Of a stretch of DNA of 64,000 bases, positions 1-12,324 are shown one piece after another. The DNA is from Cryptomeria japonica (Eukaryota > Streptophyta > Pinopsida > Cupressales > Cupressaceae). Below the pieces are notes generated by a model. It saw only the letters and a program-made list of their open reading frames with translations, ran no database searches and was not told the origin of the DNA. The number at the start of each line of letters is the position of its first letter. The stretch's first letter is position 1. The translations under genes were made by a program, and so were the position numbers. Location: assembly GCF_030272615.1 (NCBI RefSeq), contig NC_081406.1:267521692-267585691 (forward strand). The letters run 5' to 3'.

Positions 1-86
1 CTATCTTTTATGCTTTGATGGATGTCCATACCCTATTCCAAAGCTCCCATTTTGGCACAGGCTAGGAGTACGCTGGCAAACGTAAC
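1..86 (-). pseudogene. PPR gene scrap in inverted-repeat arm 1
   Basis: Reverse-strand translation gives the PPR phrase AKMGALE followed by GMDIHQSIK, the same segment as the PPR fragment at 35330-35415. It is cut by the window edge and ends abruptly at the junction to non-coding DNA near 86. In land plants such proteins bind organelle RNA, but this scrap is too short to function. Confidence 0.7.
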
Positions 87-1020
87 TAAAGAAATGCAAT
101 GATCAGCTCCAAAGACATCAAACCACTACTAACAAAACCGAGAGTCTAAAATATGAGGGAATAGTGTGAGATGTCCTAAAATAAGATATTTTATTTTCAA
201 TTTCAACTAAAACATAATTACTCAGCCATTTAATGTTATTAATAAATGTTTAATTTATGAAAGACATAAATGGTTGGCCACAAGTACATGAGTTACTAAA
301 TGCACACAAATAAGTGAATTTGATATTCAAAACTATCTACAATGAATTCAATTCTTGTCCATTAGTCATTTATGTTTGCAATAAGCATCTTTCTTTATTT
401 TTCTTAATCTTTATTCATAGTTATGTGCATATTTCACATTCTATAATTAGGATATCAATTGCTATGGCTGAACACTAGCATGATGTTTGTGTTGTGGTAT
501 AGATGCGTGGAAACATAATTATGGAATTGTTATATTATATAGATCATAAATCTAGATATTACATATTAGTTCTAGCTCTTCTTGGATTGAGTCTAAAGTT
601 GACATACATTCATAAAGCCATTATTAGCAGATCTATCCATTTCTAGTAAAGAGAATTGAGAAAGTCATTTTGATATTGAGAGTTTCTTATCTGTTTACCT
701 ATTGATCATTATTAAGCCATAATATTTAGGTCTATTTTTCTCTCTTGCAAAACCCCTGCAAGTGTCCTAGATTGTCCCTACTACTCACTCTTCAATGAAA
801 TAATGGAGTTCTAAAGATTTGTTGCACAAGATGGTGTTGAACGTATCAACAAGGATAGCATGTTCAAGCTTCCACTTGTACAACTTACAACAAATGATTT
901 GTTGATAGAAGAAGTTCTTGAAATAGGGATACAATCAAAAGACAAGTAAGTACATACAAACCTCTTCAATTGAAAGTAAAATCTGTGTATAAAAAGAGTA
1001 CATTGAATCCCAATCCATCA
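1..1020. repeat. Inverted-repeat arm 1 (partner at 34383-35415)
   Basis: Read on the opposite strand, this stretch matches 34383-35415 almost base for base over about 1 kb. Position 1 pairs with 35414 and the match fades near 1020. In the stretches I compared, identity is roughly 95 percent with a few small indels. The arm contains a PPR scrap at the window edge, about 700 bases of AT-rich non-coding DNA, and the start of a possible viral fragment. The partner arm lies wholly inside the CACTA transposon, which suggests transposon capture of this sequence or two independent copies of one source. The arm may continue beyond position 1. Confidence 0.9.
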
Positions 1021-1330
1021 AAGGATTTTATTACCAGGTCTACATTAAGCACATTGTTATTCCTAGAATGAAAGAAATTGAGTTAACTTTAGAATATGAC
1101 CCCCAACAAACTTTCCAGACCAAAATGTTATCTGCATTCCCTCCTGAAGAGATTGAAAATATTAGGAGAGAGAAGGATGTTAATTTTGTGCATTTTGGTG
1201 CTATTCAAGTCACAAAAGGGTCATGTATTCCTAAAAATTTAGACTTGTATCATATCTTGCACTCCATGACTATCATCAAGTTGACTATAATAATGCTTGT
1301 CAATTTTCTAGTCTATCTAGATTGACCAAA
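800..1330 (+). pseudogene. Possible endogenous caulimovirid movement-protein fragment
   Basis: An open stretch with ATG at 1068 ends at 1325 and carries the phrase FPPEEIENIR followed by NFVHFGAIQV. This resembles the conserved core of 30K-type cell-to-cell movement proteins of Caulimoviridae, where a (H/F)xGAIQ segment is typical. A second open stretch at about 814-957, in another frame, ends in a stop before the first and could be an upstream part. Stops and frame changes separate the pieces, and no reverse transcriptase, coat protein or intergenic region is seen next to them, so this is an old, broken insertion at most. The family call rests on motif recognition alone. Confidence 0.42.
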
Positions 1331-1899
1331 AACTCTATGCTAAATATTTTCTTCATTGCTCCCCACAAGTACATTTAAATATGTTAAACTAAAAAAGGTA
1401 AAAGTAAAAAATCACAATAACACAGATTTAATGTGGTTCACCCAATGCGGGCTACATCCACAGAGAAAGAACCATCCACTTTCTTTTTATTATCTAGTAA
1501 AAAGAAAATTACAATCACATTACACAACCACTTATTTATCAAGCCCCTTTTGGCGGCTTACAAAGGTTGATATTCATATCAAAATAATAGTCGACTCCTT
1601 TATTAAATAATAAACAATTTTTACTTTGGAGGCACTGCCCTCAAGTCCCCAGTTAGGGGTGTTACCTTAAGACCATTATTATGGGCTCCACCCTTGGGGT
1701 TTCCATTGGGAGGATAGGCCCCCTTGGCCTTGTAGGAGGGGCTTTGTACCCTTGCACTCTCATATTTTGAATTGTGGAGAAAACACGACTAACAAAGTCA
1801 CCAAAATTTAAGCCCATTAGCATAATCATTTGCCACCTACCAACAACTAGGACTTTCTACCAACATATCATCAACATAGTTAGTAGAATAATTAAACAG
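1331..1899. other. Gene-free stretch with a common plant-repeat signature
   Basis: No convincing gene is present. Around 1430-1470 there is a phrase of the form GTGGTTCACCCAATGCGGGC, a kind of sequence I associate with dispersed plant repeats. 1620-1750 is unusually GC-rich for this window, with runs of C and G. Short open frames here have no recognisable motif. Confidence 0.5.
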
Positions 1900-4440
1900 C
1901 CATCATCATAAGTTTAAAAGTAGGCACAATTATCAACCTCACATCTACTAAAACCCAAAATCATCATGAAGGAATCAAACTGCTTGTACCAATAGCTTGA
2001 CACCCGTTTTAAACCATTCATCAATTTTCTCAACCTGCAAACAAGATTCTCCTTGTCTCTTTCCTCAAAACCTTCTAGTTGTTGCATTTAAATCACCTTA
2101 GAGAGATTACCATGAAAGAAGGTTGTTTTAACATCTAATTGTTCTAACTCCAAATCAAAACTTCCAACAAGAGCTAAAACAGCTCTAATAGTACTTAGCC
2201 ATACAACAAATGAAAAAATTTCAACATAACTTTTGTGTATACCCCTTAGACACCAATTAAGCTTTATACATCTCCAAATTATCATTTATGCCCCTTTTCA
2301 ATTTGAAGACCCACTTGTTCCCAATAGCTTTTTTCTCTTAGGCAATGACACCAATTCCCACATCTTGTTATTATGTAGAGATTCCATCTCTCTTCCATGA
2401 CAACTCTGCACTTGCTTGTACATTCAACTTCACAAGCCTCTTGATATGAACTAGGTTCACCAGCATTAATTAGTAATTTATAAATAGAATTGCAAGTTGG
2501 AGAGTCTTTCAAGTGGTTTGGATATTCTAGTGGATCTCCTACAAGGGATGATGTGTCACCTTGTGGCTTATTTGATTGTTGTTCATCAAGTGCTGATTTT
2601 TATCTAGTACCTTTAGATTATCATCATAGTTTTCGACCTCCACTAGAATAACTTCTATACTTTGTTTTTATTTACCTCTTTCCATCAATTTTTCTTTAAA
2701 ATAAACATCTTGGCTAACTATAAGCTTGTGGGAAACAATATTCGATGACTTGTACCCATTTGTACCATCTACATAGCTAAGAAAAATGCACTATGTGGAC
2801 TCCACATTTAGCTTATATATATTCTTCTTGGGAATATGAGCATAAGAATCATAACCAAAAACATGAAGAAAAGAATAATCAATAGGCTTACCTATCCATA
2901 CTTCTTCAAGAATTTTATTATCTAGAGCTATATTGGGTGATTTATTGATCAAGAAATAGGTTGTAGAGATAGCCTCAACCCAATTTTTTTGCTCCATACC
3001 AGTCAAGAATTAGGTTGTAGAGCTATTCTTTTTTGTCCATAGTTGTGTGGTTCATGCATTCACCAACACCATTTTGTTGTGGTTTCCAAGAAACTGTCAA
3101 TGCCCTTGCCATTATGTCATTCTCACTACAAAACAAACTAAACTTGTTCAAATAGAATTTACCTTTGTTATCTATTCTTAGACATTTCTAGTCTCACCCT
3201 TCTAATTCTCTACTTGAATTTTAAACTTCTTAGAATAGGAAAAAACCAAACTTCTTCTTGAAAAGATAAATCCACACCTTACGAGAGTAATCATCTATAA
3301 ATGAAACAAAATATGATGAAACCTGAGTAGATGTTACTAGAGCTTTCCAAGTATCCGAATGAATTAATTCTAAAACTTCTTTTCTTCTAGTAGTACTTTT
3401 ATAAAAATTTAGTCTATGATTCTTTCCAAACAAATAATATTCACAAAATTCAAATCTCTTGATTTGGCACTTGGTAGATGATTTTTATCTAGTAGTACCT
3501 TGAGATCACACTCACTCATACGATCTAACCATTGATGCCAAGTTGATATTGAGTCCATTTCTATATTAAAAACCATTGCATCCTCTCCACTATGAGTTTC
3601 TCCAACCAACATGTAGAGTTTGCCCACTTTTTATCCCTTTAGCATGACCACACTCTCTTTGTTACCTTGACACAAATATTTTCTCCACTAAATCGATAAC
3701 CTTGTTAATAAAAAACTCCAAGTGATAGCAGATTTTTTTTTAATCCCAATAGATGTTTGACATTTTGAATAGTATTTACCACTCCATCAAACGTATTGAT
3801 TCTTACCTCATCTTCACCAATAGCTTCAATGGGTTGTCATTTTTCATATAAACCATACCTCCATCATATGATTGGTAAGAAGAAAACCATGAGTGATATG
3901 AAAGGATGCACCAAAATCAAGAATCCAAACATGAATTAAACAACCACTTAGAGTGGTAGTTAATACCTCTCTATCTTCCAATGGCGTTTGAACTTATGCT
4001 ATGTTTGCCTCAAATACTTGTGAACTAGGACTCTCTTTTCTTGCATTTGGCACCATACAATCCTTTTTGACATGTATATTTTTTCCATAGTTCTATAATT
4101 TTACTATTTTTCATCAGTTGGAATTAGAGCTAGTTTGTCCACGCTTAGTATTTCCTCTTTCTTGAGTTTCGCCTCTTACAATTAAGACTTCACTAGAAGA
4201 AGATCCTTGATATGTCCTCCAGTTTGAATCTTCAGATATTAGTGTAGCCACCACATCTTTAAAGACCAACTTCCCACTCAGTGCCGAGTTACTAAAATCC
4301 ATAACCAGTTGATCCCAAGTTTCAAGAAATGAGCATAACAATATTGCTATCTTATCCTCTTCTTCAATATTCATCCCTACTAAATATAATTTTGCTTGTT
4401 GGTGTGTTGAAATCATTCAATGATCTATGACTAATGAATT
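1900..4440 (-). pseudogene. Degenerate Ty1/copia gag-pol remnant (C1)
   Basis: Reading from high to low coordinates, the fragments follow the copia order. A UBN2-type Gag piece (4416-4114) has the LCSF.ETWDQLV pattern and SSSEVLIVRG. A GAG-pre-integrase piece (3627-3410) contains MGKLYML and WHQWLDRMSE. The integrase core (3433-2791) has SDTW, FIDDYSRKVW and LINKSPN...EEVWIGKPIDYS. The RT start (2285-2088) has LVGSFDLELEQLDVKTTFFHG, and continuation near 2087-1930 shows the LRKLMNGLKR and WYKQFDSFM region. Stops and frame changes split every domain and the Gag zinc knuckle is not visible. LTRs were not found at either end. The order Gag-IN-RT identifies copia rather than gypsy. Confidence 0.9.
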
Positions 4441-4564
4441 TTCATGCATACTCAATTTATACAAATTCCTTTGTAAGACAATTTTATTTGTTCCATCACT
4501 CTTCTTGTAAAAGTTGGTACTAAGTGCTGAGATATTACCTTTTCCATTATACCTACCTCAGATC

Positions 4565-5612
4565 AATTTTATGTGAAGTTGGGACACCCTTGGCTAGATT
4601 CCATGAAATCTATCCCTTCTACTATTCATAAGTGTTTGAAGTACCCTCACAATTGGCATGTTCTAGGATTAATCATAATCTATCTCAGCCCTTAGTCAAC
4701 CATGGAAACTTCACCCTTTATTGCTTTTGGACTCATAAAACTCAACCTTTGAAATCTAGTCAAGTTATCCTCTTCGTATCCTAACGAAATTACAAAGCTA
4801 ATAGGATATAAACGTTAAGTAAATCTGCAAGGTCCACTCCGACTACTCTTCCTAATGATTGATTATCCGTGGATATTTTCATAACTATCACACCTCCACA
4901 ACCTGGACCTCGACTTCTTCCTACTACTTTTATTCCTACTATATATGTTGTGGTTCCACCTCCCAAGTCTTGTAAAGGACAAAGAGAAAAACACCCAACA
5001 TCTTGTATCTCTCAACCTAGTGTGGTTTCCTTTGTTCTACCTTCCACAAAGGAAGAGAAGAAGCAAATGTTGAGTGATCCCCAACCTTGATCCACACAAG
5101 CTTCAAGTTGTAACAAGTGAAATTTTAGTTGAGAGAATCTCGATGAAGATATCATTCTAAGGCTCGTGAGATTGCTTCCCAAAATTAAGTAGTTGAATAT
5201 TGACTTGGTCTCATTTTCCCAACCTTCGCCTAATCCTAGTGAGGAGCTTTGTCTTGATCATCCTCATCAATGATTGAAATTGTCTATGCAAAATGATTAT
5301 TCTACTTCATCTCCTATGTGCATGGGATCTCCTATTGTGATTAATTTGGATGATGATGTTGATAATAATGAGGTGAATACTAATGATTTTGATGATATGT
5401 ATGAATTTGTTGAGATTAATCATGAGTTATCTTTAAGATTTTCAATAGATTTAACTTTAGCTCCTAGTGACACACATAGTGATTCTTCATTAGAGCACAA
5501 TCCTTGTTTGGCACTAGTGATAACTCCATCTACCATACTAGTTGTGGATCCTTTAGCTTCTTGTCCACCATCTCTAAATGATTTTGAGCAATATTGGGAG
5601 GTAAATGATTAA
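4565..5612 (+). pseudogene. Tat-like Ty3/gypsy protease remnant and downstream ORF (G0)
   Basis: Around 4570-4670 the plus strand reads LGHPWLDSMKSIPSTIH, the end of a plant gypsy retropepsin (usual form LLGRPW followed by AVPSTLH). Downstream, with several stops, lie a Pro-rich piece (4869-5090) and an acidic open frame (5274-5612, 112 residues) containing INLDDDVDNNE. The latter has no recognisable domain. No RT or integrase follows. The element abuts the 5' side of the minus-strand copia remnant, so one of them was probably truncated by the other. Confidence 0.6.
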
Positions 5613-7550
5613 CTAGATTAGCTTCACTCATGTAGTAGATTCGTTTGAGTGTTTGCTTGCATGTAATGTGTTCCTTGTAATGTGATGCTTGGCATGTCTT
5701 TTTTATTTTGTTAATATCTCTTTGGATGACCCTCATTGCTCCATTGACACAAGGAAACTAAGGGACCAAGCCTGTTGTGACATTCCTTTATCTGTATCTT
5801 ACTTCTTCTATGTGTCATATTCATATTGTTTTGTAAATGTGGTTATGTGTTGTCTACTCGGGGATGATGCAAAATGTTGGGATCTTATTTTTTGGTCTCT
5901 TCCACATTGACCCAAAAAGACAAGTGTTGTTCATTTTATGTGCTCTTCTTCCATCATGCTTGTAGTTCCACTCCCTTGGGGGAATGAGGTTAATTCATTA
6001 CAATCATACTTAATATACATGATTTATTGGATCCACATATAAAACCCCAAATTGTGGATCCATTATGTGCTCTTTTCATGTCTTTTGAGTTTTTCTTTTT
6101 ATTTTCCCATGTTTAGGATAATTTCATTGTTGTGACATGCTTGTCTTTTGGAAGCATGTATGCTACCTTAAATCAATTACTCTTAGTAAGGCATATGCAA
6201 TTGCTTTAATGCGAGGGCATACACTCCACTATATGTTATACATTGTGCATACACCATGAGGTTTGGCTTATATGTACTTAGATCACACATAATGATATGC
6301 TTGGTGCAAACTAAAACACTCATTTTACAATCCATTTTTGTTCATATTACTTTTTAATCCAACTCTTTGTTTTGTAATCTTTGTGTTTGGTGCATGCTAC
6401 AACACTCATTTTTCTATCCCTTTTCATCAAGGTTATTTAGAAAACTAAGGTTTTTCTTTATAATCTCTCTTAGTGTTGATATGACTCATAGTAAGCAGCT
6501 CCTTACAAGATCAAGAAGTCACGTCTCTTCTCTTTCTCTCTTCTCATATGGCTCATAGTAAGCAACTCCTTACTAGACCTAGACTCCATATCTCTTATTC
6601 TTTCTTACATGCTCCATGTACTTGATCATATTTCTCCTTTTATCTTGATGTTTTAGATTAAAAAGATCCCAAGTCCTTGGGGGCTTGGTGTTTCTCATCT
6701 CTTTAATGTATTGGTGTGTCTTTCTATGCTATCTTGTACTTTACTAAGAGTATGAGAATAAGGTCATACACTCACTAAAGCGGGAGCTAAATATGGTGTC
6801 ATAAATTGTATCCCCATACAATTTTATACTCATTTGGGGCTCACTTTAGTTCTTCTCCTCCCTTTTCCTTGATTATGCTTAATTTTGCAAGCAAACAAAG
6901 CCTTATTTTGAGGTCTCAACACCATGCTCTCTTTGACCCTTTTTCAACCTAGAAGGACTAGGGTACCTAGTGCCTTATTCCCCATGGAATAGGGAACCTA
7001 ATGCCATACTCCAGCCAAAAAGGGCCCAAATTTGAACCCTTTAATGGTAAAAAAAAGTTGAATGGGAAAATGCTCCCGATGTCAACCTTCATAATTTTTA
7101 AAACGTTTTGTGATGTTGAGTATAAATAAAGTCCCATCCCCTAATTTATAAAATCTCTAAATTATATTTTCCTCATGAGAAAAAAAACTCCTTTTGAGCA
7201 AGCAATCAAGCATATTCAAGATAGTGAAGAAGAGGTCAAGTATTCAAGATGAAATTCATGATCAAGTTTATGTGAAGGCATACATGATCTTCCACCTAGC
7301 AACACCAACCTTTCATGAAGACTTCAAGGCAAGAATATTCATAAACAAAGGTATAACATTTCAATTGAACATTTCATTTCAAATCCAGTCTTTGTCCTAC
7401 AAGGGTAAGCTCTCTCATTGCTATTTATCACCATTATAGGGTTAATTCCAACCTAGGTTTTGATCTATGTAAATCCCTATACACTCAACACCATTTTCCT
7501 CTCTTGTGTGTGCAGGATTTATATTTGACAAATAAGGATTATAGATTTTA
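5613..7550 (+). other. Non-coding 3' region of the gypsy remnant
   Basis: No gene is supported. Near 5845-5885 there is the phrase CTCGGGGATGATGCAAAATG, similar in kind to the 3' untranslated region after integrase in plant gypsy elements. A 67-base local duplication lies at about 6480-6610, in which CTCATAGTAAGCARCTCCTTAC occurs twice. The rest is T-rich and carries only short random open frames. I could not place an LTR boundary. Confidence 0.4.
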
Positions 7551-7556
7551 AAAGTG

Positions 7557-8174
<618 letters not shown>

Positions 8175-8362
8175 TGTTACTGATGTCAAACTTGTTGATT
8201 TGGATGAGCTACATGGTTATAGCTTGTGGTCTGGATGATGTCTGGTATAGTGTAGTTACAATGAGATTGTATTTGGGTCATGCAAACGTGTGAAATCTAT
8301 TTGTGGTGGCTATACAAGGCTTATAATGATATATCCTAAAGTTTCAAGAGCTTTGGTATTGG

Positions 8363-9272
8363 TGTAGACACCTAAAATTAATATTTAATTAATTTAACCC
8401 TATCAATAATTGTGTTATCCTTATTATTCTCAGAATCAATTAAATCTAATTTAATTAATCCTATCACTATTGTCCAATAATTAATTTATCAAATAAATAA
8501 ATTATTCCTCTATTCTTCTAAAGTCCCCTCCAATAATTATTTAAACCCACTCACTTAATTAATTCTAATTAATTAACTTAGTCACGTGATTCCTACAAAT
8601 CACTTTTCCTAATCCCACTCAAGCTAATTAATCCTTCTAGAATCTCTCATAATCATTCTTATCATTATCCCTCAATTTTTAAATTCCCACTCATGTCACA
8701 TAAACATTGAATCTCTCAAAGAAATTCAATTTTTTTTGAATCCCTCAATGCATCCTTATTTTGGAATTTTTAATTCCTCATATTTGAAATTCAAATTTCT
8801 CCGCCCTTTTCCCAAGGAATTTTATATTCCTATTTATTTTCCTAAGGCACCCTTGATCCATGCCTTCCATCTAAAATTAATATCAACCCTTCATGATATA
8901 ATCAATCTTAGCCCTCCATTGGCCTTCTCCAATCTATAAATTGGAGCCTTTTCTCCTCACAAATCATCCACTTCTCATGCATTGTCATGCTGCTCTTTTC
9001 TCCTCTCTCTTCATAATCCTCTATCAAATCCATCCATCCTTAATATATCAATCCAAATCCAATCCATCAATCTATCTTGTTGAGTACTTGGAGATCATTC
9101 CACATCTAAATCAAGCAAGCAGCACATCAAGTGGAGCATCAAGGGCGCATCCTCATCATCAAGCTCAATCCGAAGGAGAAGGTAAAAATGATCTCTTGAT
9201 GTTTTAGTGCTTTCATGCTTATTTCCTTATGTTTTTTATCATTTTACCTTTCATCCCAGTTTCCCCTCTTCA
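8363..9272 (+). repeat. 5' LTR of E1
   Basis: It starts TGTAGACACC and ends CTCTTCA. It aligns along its length with 14464-15414, differing by scattered substitutions and a few small indels, for example about 16 extra bases near 14508 and short insertions near 15280 and 15320 in the 3' copy. AT-rich TTAATTAATT phrases fill the first 300 bases. Confidence 0.93.
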
Positions 9273-9275
9273 TTT

Positions 9276-9293
9276 TGGCATGCCCGGTGGGAC
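9276..9293 (+). other. Primer-binding-site-like sequence of E1
   Basis: TGGCATGCCCGGTGGGAC begins three bases after the LTR end. It starts with the TGG expected of a sequence complementary to a tRNA 3' CCA end. It is not the iMet site, and I could not assign the tRNA with confidence. Confidence 0.6.
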
Positions 9294-10492
9294 TCACGTC
9301 CCTAAATTTAACCTCTTTTTGCAAGTTTTTGTGAATTTTTGTCGCAAATTCCGCTTCAGTGCGAAAGATCGTACGAGTTTCTATCTAACATGGAATGACT
9401 CTGTTTCTTTTGTCACATGGGTAAATATTTGTCGTATGGGCAACTAAGTGCTTAGTAGGATCTTAGAGATCTCAATCACGCTTGCGTGACTACTAAGTTC
9501 TTGGTTGTTCATTGGGCTATAGGCCTCAATTGCGCTTGTGCAACTGCAAAGGGTAGCTACTAACGGGAAGCCATACTAAACACCTTGTGCATAGTGGCCA
9601 AAAAACCTTCTAGTCATTGGTGTAGGAGGTCGGACCTCCAAAGTTGCCCATATTTTTACGGCCCTTAGTAGAGACACAAAGTTTTCCATGAGGAGTTTTC
9701 ATGGGAATTAATGCTTGGCTATCCCAGAGAAGTGAGTGCTATGGAGGGGAGCCAGTGGGGTCAAGCATCTAAGTGTCCACTCTGCGTAAGCGTAGCTAGG
9801 AAACCAATTGGGATCCATTGACTATTGTCTTTTCTCACCATAGGATATGTTGTGAAGGAGCACGAGTGTCTTTTGAGTCTAACTTCTTTTGACCATTGTG
9901 TTTCTTTACTTGACATCTCTTGCTAAGTCCATCCCCCACAACCAATCAATCCTCCCTCTTTCCAAATTCCATCTTGTCATCATCAAATCTTTAATCAATT
10001 TCTATCTATCCAAGAAATTCTCCAATCTCCAATCCACTTTCATCCATCCAAACAATCATCCTTTCGCAACCAAAATTTTGTCCAAATCATTCATCTGACT
10101 TTGGGTAGCCTCCCCCTTTATTCTTCCTTTTATCTATCCATTATTCCATAATCATTCTCCCTCTAATCCAATCAAATCTCCAAAATTTCAATCAATCAAA
10201 TCCACCCATCTTCCTAATCCGGTTATCCAATCCTCAATCAATCCATCATGCAATCCAATCAAATCGAATCAAATCCAATCAAATCCAATTCAATCCAATC
10301 CAAATCCAATAAAACCAAGTCCTAATCCAAGGACCAATCCAATCAAATCAATTCCAATCCAAATCAAATCGAATATAATCCACCATCATTTGAATCCAAG
10401 TCCTAATTTTCATCTTCGTTTAATATCATCTTCATAATCTTTCCCCTCCAAAACGTATTCATCCAATTCCAATCTAATCCTTCACTCTCAAC
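9294..10492. other. E1 leader, no gene
   Basis: The first 550 bases are of ordinary composition. From about 9940 the strand becomes rich in A, C and T and poor in G. Between 10200 and 10400 it is a degenerate array of AATCC/CAATCAAAT words. No coding sequence is supported. Confidence 0.6.
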
Positions 10493-11985
10493 ATGACTAC
10501 CCAAAATTTCAAAGCTTGGTATAAGAAGATGCTCATGGAAGTTCACAAATCTACCTACCAAGTTAATCCCATAATCCCCCACTCACCTATCATACCTTCA
10601 TCCATCCCACCTCAACACATTACACCCAATCCCAATCTATACCATATCTCTTATCCTTCCTCTACCTTCGACAAGGGAAATCCATCTTATCCCACATCCA
10701 TATCTCCATCTTATTCCCCATCCATATCTCTGTATTATCCCTCATCCACATACTCCTCGAATCCAATATGTATACCTCCATATCCCCCCCATCTACATCC
10801 CAATCCCCATCCTTATACAATAAATTCATTACCTCTAATCCCCATCCAAATCCTTTACTCCATAGTCCTCCAATCATTAATTCTAATTCCCTAATCCATT
10901 ATCCTAATCCTCCATCCAATCCCAATCCTCCATCTAATCCCAATTCTCCATCTAATCCTAATCCTTCAAAATCCATATTGTCCACTTCCTCCAAATCCAT
11001 CATCCATAATCTTATCCAGGACATGCTAGCAAAGGAGACAAAACCCTCACCTCAAAACAAAATGGCCAAGTTTCCTCAAGTCCTCCATCCACCCCAATCA
11101 CCTCCACCTCAAAACAAATCCCAATCCTCCACACTTCATGATACCCCCATTTCCCCATCTACTCACATCAAAGCTTCCATACCTTCCTCCATCACACAAC
11201 CCCCACAACTCCAAACATGCCAAACGATTTTTCCAAAGCATGCTAGCATAGAATCCTCTCCATCTCACGATGTATTCACCTCCACTCCATTTAATGATCC
11301 CATCCCCTCCACTTCCTCTCATGATCATATGATTCCTCTATCATCGTATGATCCGCTTCCATCTCATGATCCAATCACCCCTCCCACTCCATATCATGAT
11401 ACCCTCCCTAGTCAAGATCAAAGTATCCCTTCATCTCCATTTCATGATCCCAATTCATCTAAAGATCCTAATCTTCCTTCCACATCTCATCCCCCTCAAA
11501 ATGGACTTGCATCTTGTTTCCAAAATAATAAGGGTCCTCAAGATAATGCTCAAGATGTTGGTACATCCTCTATTCCTAATAAATCCAAATTTCCCTCATA
11601 CAAATCAAAATCCCATTATCTCTCATCTTCCACATCCATTTTGGGACCCTATGTTCCAAAGTTAAACCCTTCATTCCTTCCATCCATTTTGGGCCCCTAT
11701 GTTCCGATGTTCAATCCTCCATCTCTTCCATCCATATTGGGTCCTTACATCCCTCTATCCAGCACTCCATCACCTCAAATAATCCCTAAGCAAGATCAAC
11801 AAAGGCACACATCCTTCGATGCCTCCCAACACTCTCTTTCCACCATCCCATCCATAAAATCCATCAATCCTTCATCCTCATGCACCCATCCCATTTCTAT
11901 TGGAAGCAATTTGGATGCCCAATCTAAAAATAATAAAGCTCAAAATCCACAAAAATCAAAGGATGAACATGTCCCCTCAAAATGA
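10493..11985 (+). CDS. Pro/Ser-rich ORF of E1 (frameshifted)
   Basis: An ATG at 10493 opens with MTTQNFKAWYKKMLMEV and runs into Pro/Ser/Asn-rich sequence to 10894. An overlapping frame from 10768 continues as a 405-residue open stretch to the TGA at 11983. A run of seven C at about 10785-10791 lies where the two frames overlap, which suggests one ORF of roughly 490 codons broken by a single slip there. The protein is mostly P, S, H, N and T with no catalytic motif. Near its end the motif SILGPY(V/I)P occurs three times (about 11635, 11682 and 11729). I recognise no family. It sits where gag-pol would be. The long open frame could be partly a by-product of the G-poor composition, but the repeated motif argues for selection at some time. 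Confidence 0.5.
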
Positions 11986-12066
11986 CATGCTCAAAATAAA
12001 AATGTGATCTGAAAGAGAGAAAAATAAAAAAGGCCACAAAGGCCCAAAAAGAAAAAATCAAAAACT

Positions 12067-12324
12067 ATGCGGATTCCCAAAGAAGCAATGCATCCCAAAG
12101 TAAAATCAAAATTGGCATCCAAACTTGCTAATCCAAAAGCTCCATCCATTCATAAGTTCTCCAATCCTCCATCTAACACTCCTCCATCTTCAAAATCCAT
12201 TTTGGGTCCCTATGTCCCCAAATCCACCATCCCAACTCCATCATCCACTTATTCTATTTTAGGTTGTCATTTCCCAAAATATACACTTTATCCCCCATCT
12301 ATTCAAAACACTCTCCCCCACTAA
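12067..12324 (+). pseudogene. Continuation of the E1 repeat ORF after stops
   Basis: This piece is in the same frame as the 10768-11985 stretch and separated from it by stops, including TGA at 11983. It repeats the motif as SILGPYVPK (about 12195) and in a degraded form, SILGCHFPK (about 12252). This suggests the original protein was at least 110 residues longer. Lys-rich segments precede it. Confidence 0.5.
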
